In this document: positions 60,086-64,000 of the stretch, one piece after another | How the letters are laid out: each line of letters begins with the position of its first letter | Numbering within the stretch: the first letter of the stretch is position 1 | Source of the DNA: Lichtheimia corymbifera B2541 | Lineage: Eukaryota; Mucoromycota; Mucoromycetes; Mucorales; Lichtheimiaceae | Assembly: GCA_000697475.1 (NCBI GenBank) | Contig: JNEU01001130.1 | Location: forward strand, 1-64,000 | Direction: 5' to 3' | Length of the DNA stretch: 64,000 nt | Program-made: the position numbers and the translations under genes | The notes under the pieces: model-generated | Databases searched by the model: none | Seen by the model: the letters and a program-made list of their open reading frames with translations, nothing else | Told to the model about the DNA's origin: nothing

Positions 60086-61288
60086 ATGCCCAATCTACAC
60101 AAACGCCGTAAAATAATAAACGAGGCACTTCTTGATGGGGACGACAATCGCAGTGCAATATCAGCTACATCCAAGCGCTCACGAGCGTCTGCAGCTGCGG
60201 ATCAGCAATCGGTAGCATCGCATCACACGCATGTCTCTCAACAGCAACACGCACCTCCTCCAACGAATGTTCCTTCAAGGTCCAAACGAGATTCCATTAC
60301 GAGTCATATTTCACGGCGTAGTCAATTATCTACTTTGGCTCCTCAGCAGGACCGTCGTTCACGTGCACTATCGCATATCAGTCATCATTCACAACAACAT
60401 CCAGCATCACATATCAGCCAACAACAACGGCAGCAATCTCTTCCTCCTTTTATTCCCCCCGAACATACATCATCACAAGACCTATCACCCTTGAATAACG
60501 TATCATTACGTCGTGATCGATCATTATGTACGTATGGATAGGCCAGCAAATTATGTGGAATAGGATAACTGACTCCATTTTACAAGTTGAACGCAACAAC
60601 AGAGAGAGAAGCCCATCAGAACTTGGCCTTAAGGATAAGCAATATGCGGATCTTTCCAAAGTCATCCATGAAGCTTTCAAGTACGTAATACAACCACTTG
60701 ATCTACAATACAGAAGAACTAATAGGATGTGTTTATTAGCACAACTATCCACCAAATTGAAGAGGACGACAGCAATAGCAAACGCGAGGAGGCATACAAG
60801 CGTGTCGTGGCTAATGCAAAAAGGAAAGCAATGAACGTTTTGAAGCGACTTCAAGTACCACCCAAAATGGCAGATACTGTCTTTGATATCAATTTACACG
60901 AGGAGAAAGCGGTACGGTCGTCTCACCTCGATAATATGGCATATTAAGTGTATTCTTTGTAGGATAAGCTTCGAGACGAACTCAAACATGAAGTGGATGA
61001 CTACATTGAGGTTCAGCTTGCACTTGCCATGACAGAATACAAACACGAAAAGGACAAGGAAAGGTTAGAAGAAATTCATGCCAAACTGTGTGAGGAACAA
61101 GCTATTTTCAATGCGGAGCACGATCAGCTGGGAGTAAGTGATAAAACGATGTCATGTTATAATGGGTTCTAACTCAAAGTAATTAGGAAAGATATCCATT
61201 AGTCAATGCGCCTCCTCCAAAAGACGATTATGCATTTAATCTTTTAAAGTATCCCGCATCATCTTTCAATCCAAAACGAGACACATAG
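60086..61288 (+). CDS. Hypothetical coiled-coil protein with Gln/Ser-rich N-terminus
   Basis: Five exons join in phase. The start MPNLHKRRKIINEALLDGDD leads into a basic, Ser/Gln/His-rich low-complexity region of about 130 residues. The structured part is mostly helical: LGLKDKQYADLSKVIHEAFK, VFISTTIHQIEEDDSNSKRE, AKRKAMNVLKRLQVPPKMAD, then a coiled coil with KLRDELKHEVDDYIEVQLAL and EKDKERLEEIHAKLCEEQ. It ends with a short conserved-looking tail NLLKYPASSFNPKRDT. The layout (disordered basic N-terminus plus a helical C-terminal half) recalls kinetochore subunits such as CENP-Q/Fta7, but no motif confirms this. An in-frame ATG at 60038 would add a hydrophobic stretch and is less likely. Confidence 0.65.
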
Positions 61289-61987
61289 ATGACAATCTCC
61301 CTCACTGGAATAAAAGTTGCGTATAATCCATAGTATCATTATTTGTTATGACCTTTTAGCGTTTAATTACATTGTGATATTGGATTCTTGTGACAATCAT
61401 GCTCCTTTACATCCAACACAGTAAACCTATGGCTTAATAGCTATTTGTACCATATTTCATGCACCCAAAGCATTGTTCAAACTCAGACGTCGCACCTTGG
61501 ACTATGCTACGGGCAAAGATGCCGATTTCAGGCATTCGGGCAGTAGATGATAATGGCAAAGAAGCCAATTTTTGTAGATCTATATGAGCCAAAAAGGCCG
61601 TTTAAGCAACTCTCACGCGGTAGACGCTGAATCTACAACCAGTTCATCCTACAAACAAGGACGACCGCAACCACATCAAGAGATTGCAAACACTGAATAG
61701 ACACTACATATTGTGACATTTATTAACCAACCCGAGGATACGATGAATGATACAAGTGCCGATAATGCACGTTTCAACAGCATCATTTGCCTGGATAATG
61801 TCGAGTTTAAATCCAAAAAGCCGTTGTAGCGTAGCAAGGATCAAATAGATATGCACTGAATAATATAGATTTTTCCTTCAAGAAATTGGACCACTTTTTT
61901 TTTATTATGTAGCGTGCAAAGTAGAATTTATCTTTTGAAAAGAGTGTACTACAAGTGCTACTATCAATTAACAGTACTTGTGTTACC
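61289..61987. other. Intergenic region
   Basis: About 700 bp upstream of the PacC-like gene on the same strand. Its promoter lies here. No other feature is supported. Confidence 0.55.
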
Positions 61988-64000
61988 ATGAACGCCCCAA
62001 TTTCATATGAGAGTGATGCGAATTGGGGAGCAAAATGTGCCACGCCTACTCCTCTTTCACTTATGCCAAAACAGACGCGTTGTTGCCCTTGTAAATGGAC
62101 CGGTTGTCATGACGCTTTTGAAACGGTCGAGATTCTCTATGAGCACCTGTGCAATGAACATATTGGTCGGAAAGCAACTCACAACTTGTGCCTTGAATGC
62201 CGATGGGACGAGTGCGGTGCCCAAGCAGCCAAACGCGATCATCTCGCCAGCCATTTACTTGTCCACCTGCCACTGAAACGTAGGGAGCAAAGAGAGGAGG
62301 ATCTTTATGAGGAACAACGGTTACTAACGATACACACCTATTTGTATTGTAGCCCATCAATGCTCGGTAAGATTGCAGATAAGCACGCATGGAAGGATAC
62401 TCATCTGCTATTAGACTTGCAAGAAGGCTTTCAAACGACCCCAGGACTTGAAAAAGCATGAAAAGATTCATACTATTGAACATAAAGGTATTCTTGAGAA
62501 AAACAGCTTTATATGTAATAGGTACTCATGTTAAGCCAATAGCGTCACTGATCAGCAAACAACCTGGATACAAAGCAGTACGACGCAGAAAACATCAATC
62601 GCACACTACAAAGTCTAGTAGCGACTGGCACACGCAAGGTACAGCAAAGGATCTTATTTCTTGTAGTGAAGACCAAATATAACCTATTTGTTATTAGCAA
62701 CCAGTCCAAGCTCGAACAAGACCGATACCGATTTTTCGGGTAGCAGCAGCCATGTTCCTTCCAACTCGGGCAATTCATCATTATTCATCCGCAAACAGAG
62801 CCCAATTTCCATGAATCCTGTGCAAGATCTCTTTCAACAGGTGGTGGATAATACTGCACTATCACCAGAATACAATGACGGTAGGTTTATGCTCAAGCAT
62901 TCTTATAATATAGAAACTAATCATTTTACAGAGATGATGGATCGATTAGAGTATATTTCTGCCGCTGTGCAACACCAGTCTAATGAATGGATCCCACCCG
63001 TGGACAATCCAAATGACCTGGATACGTTGCAATCATGGCTCGAACAATTATCCGCCAATATCCAAACAGACACATGCTTGTACCCGGATTTAGCTACGAC
63101 ACAACCACCATCCACATCATCAGCATCCGATAACGACTTGTATTTGTATTCAAACGAATTTCTTGACAACATATCAAATACACCTTCACCACCTGATTGG
63201 AAGACGTTGATGATGACAAGCACCGAGAATCCCCTTGCAGCATCTGTGTTATTGAATCATTCTCAAAACAGCCATACATCACCTTCTATTTCATCACAAC
63301 ATCATCCATCTCCATCATCTACATCATCATCATCACCCGAAGACCCATCATCATCCACAGCAACAGCCGCAACAACTATTGGCGCATCTTTTTGGACACC
63401 TGCATGTGATCTACCACCAGTAGACGAAAAGAAGGAGTCGATCGATGGTCCAACACCCTCTGATTCAGTTGACTTTTCGCCACCCGTCATGGTTTACAGC
63501 GAGAAACAACCTATCCATTTATTCGAATCGAGCAGTGAAAAGACACAAATGGCTGCTGCTGCACAGACCAAGCAGCGTCACAGTCCGATGTCTCATGAAG
63601 ATAAACGCAACGTCATTCGTATGCTGAATGTACTCAGTGCACCTGATAATGATGGTGACCAGAGAGTAGCATCTTCGAGAACCACAAGCAGCAGCACAGT
63701 ATCGCCAATCAAAAAAGAAGTCGAGAATAATGCCCCTGAAAGCAAAAGTCCAATGGTCAATTCAACATGCACAACCCATGGTGGCGTCTTGAGAGTATTG
63801 GATGACAACAAGGATACAAAAGAGGATTCACCGTATGCTGGTCTTTTGGAAAAACTACGCGATCTCTCGTTTGATGATTCAGACGATGCCAGTGATGATA
63901 TGCAACAGCAGCGTCATGTTGATACTGTCAATTATTTATGGGATGCAGTGATGCGTGCCAAAAAGACAATGACCAAGCCTTCAAGGAGCAGCAGCAACGA
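61988..64000 (+). CDS. PacC/Rim101 pH-response zinc-finger transcription factor, 3' end cut by window
   Basis: PacC/Rim101 regulates ambient-pH and ion responses in fungi and is activated by proteolysis. MNAPISYESDANWGAKCATP leads into three C2H2 fingers. Finger 1 is CKWTGCHDAFE...H...H, finger 2 is CRWDECGAQAAKRDHLASHL. Finger 3 is built by splicing out introns 62280-62352 and 62367-62414, giving LKPHQCSTCKKAFKRPQDL then KKHEKIHT. The F-K-R-P-Q-D-L-K-K-H block is diagnostic of PacC. A basic segment (YKAVRRRKHQSH) may be a nuclear signal. The remainder is Ser/Thr/Pro-rich and acidic, with SPYAGLLEKLRDLSFDDSDD near the window edge. Further introns lie at about 62483-62537, 62638-62697 and 62880-62931. 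The C-terminus is not in the window. Confidence 0.9.

Overview
The window is eukaryotic nuclear DNA from a fungus. Nearly every gene is split by short introns (about 48-76 nt, GTAAGT-type donors, TAG/CAG acceptors), genes lie 6-1700 bp apart on both strands, and several TATA boxes lie 50-70 nt upstream of start codons. The protein set includes a PacC/Rim101 regulator, a Kre9/Knh-like cell-wall protein, a single-domain orotate phosphoribosyltransferase, CUL4, VPS16 and dynactin ARP10. Together with an intron-bearing Fanzor nuclease gene, this points to an early-diverging fungus, most likely Mucoromycota (a Mucorales genus such as Lichtheimia or Absidia). That placement is inferred from gene content, not proven.

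Layout. 1-2.5 kb: the 3' part of a Fanzor (eukaryotic TnpB-like, RNA-guided nuclease family) gene, cut by the left edge and followed by a hAT-like terminal motif. 2.8-6.2 kb: ARP10 (minus), SUMO (plus), and a Kre9/Knh-like GPI-type wall protein (minus). 7.4-13 kb: mitochondrial ribosomal protein mL40, the DNA end-repair enzyme PNKP, a type II membrane glycosyltransferase and a HAD hydrolase. 13.5-20.2 kb: the mRNA-decay factor PAT1, tRNA dihydrouridine synthase DUS4, the Fe-S scaffold CFD1/NUBP2 and a small acidic, possibly BCL7-like protein. 20.7-31.4 kb: a TBC Rab-GAP with coiled coil, VPS16, ESS2/DGCR14 and SEC63. 33-39.6 kb: an unidentified ORF, uL11m, an unusually short MRE11, SF3A3/PRP9 and OPRTase. 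39.9-46.2 kb: CUL4 and a secreted alkaline phosphatase. 47.6-58.4 kb: a secreted multicopper oxidase, a glutathione S-transferase, eEF1B-alpha (EFB1), a malonyl-CoA/acyl-CoA synthetase (ACSF3-like) and insulin-degrading enzyme. 60-64 kb: an unidentified coiled-coil protein and a PacC/Rim101 gene running off the right edge.

Most genes are unrelated housekeeping loci rather than a functional cluster. Loose themes are DNA repair (PNKP, MRE11), RNA processing and decay (PAT1, ESS2, SF3A3, DUS4) and membrane traffic (VPS16, TBC GAP, SEC63).

The most unusual element is the Fanzor locus: all three RuvC acidic residues and a TnpB-type zinc finger can be traced across four introns. Further points of interest are a GC-AG intron in the TBC gene, a stop-free 60-nt intron inside DUS4 that looks coding, a 48-nt intron splitting the third PacC zinc finger, a low-complexity insertion near the IDE C-terminus and an MRE11 without the usual C-terminal tail.
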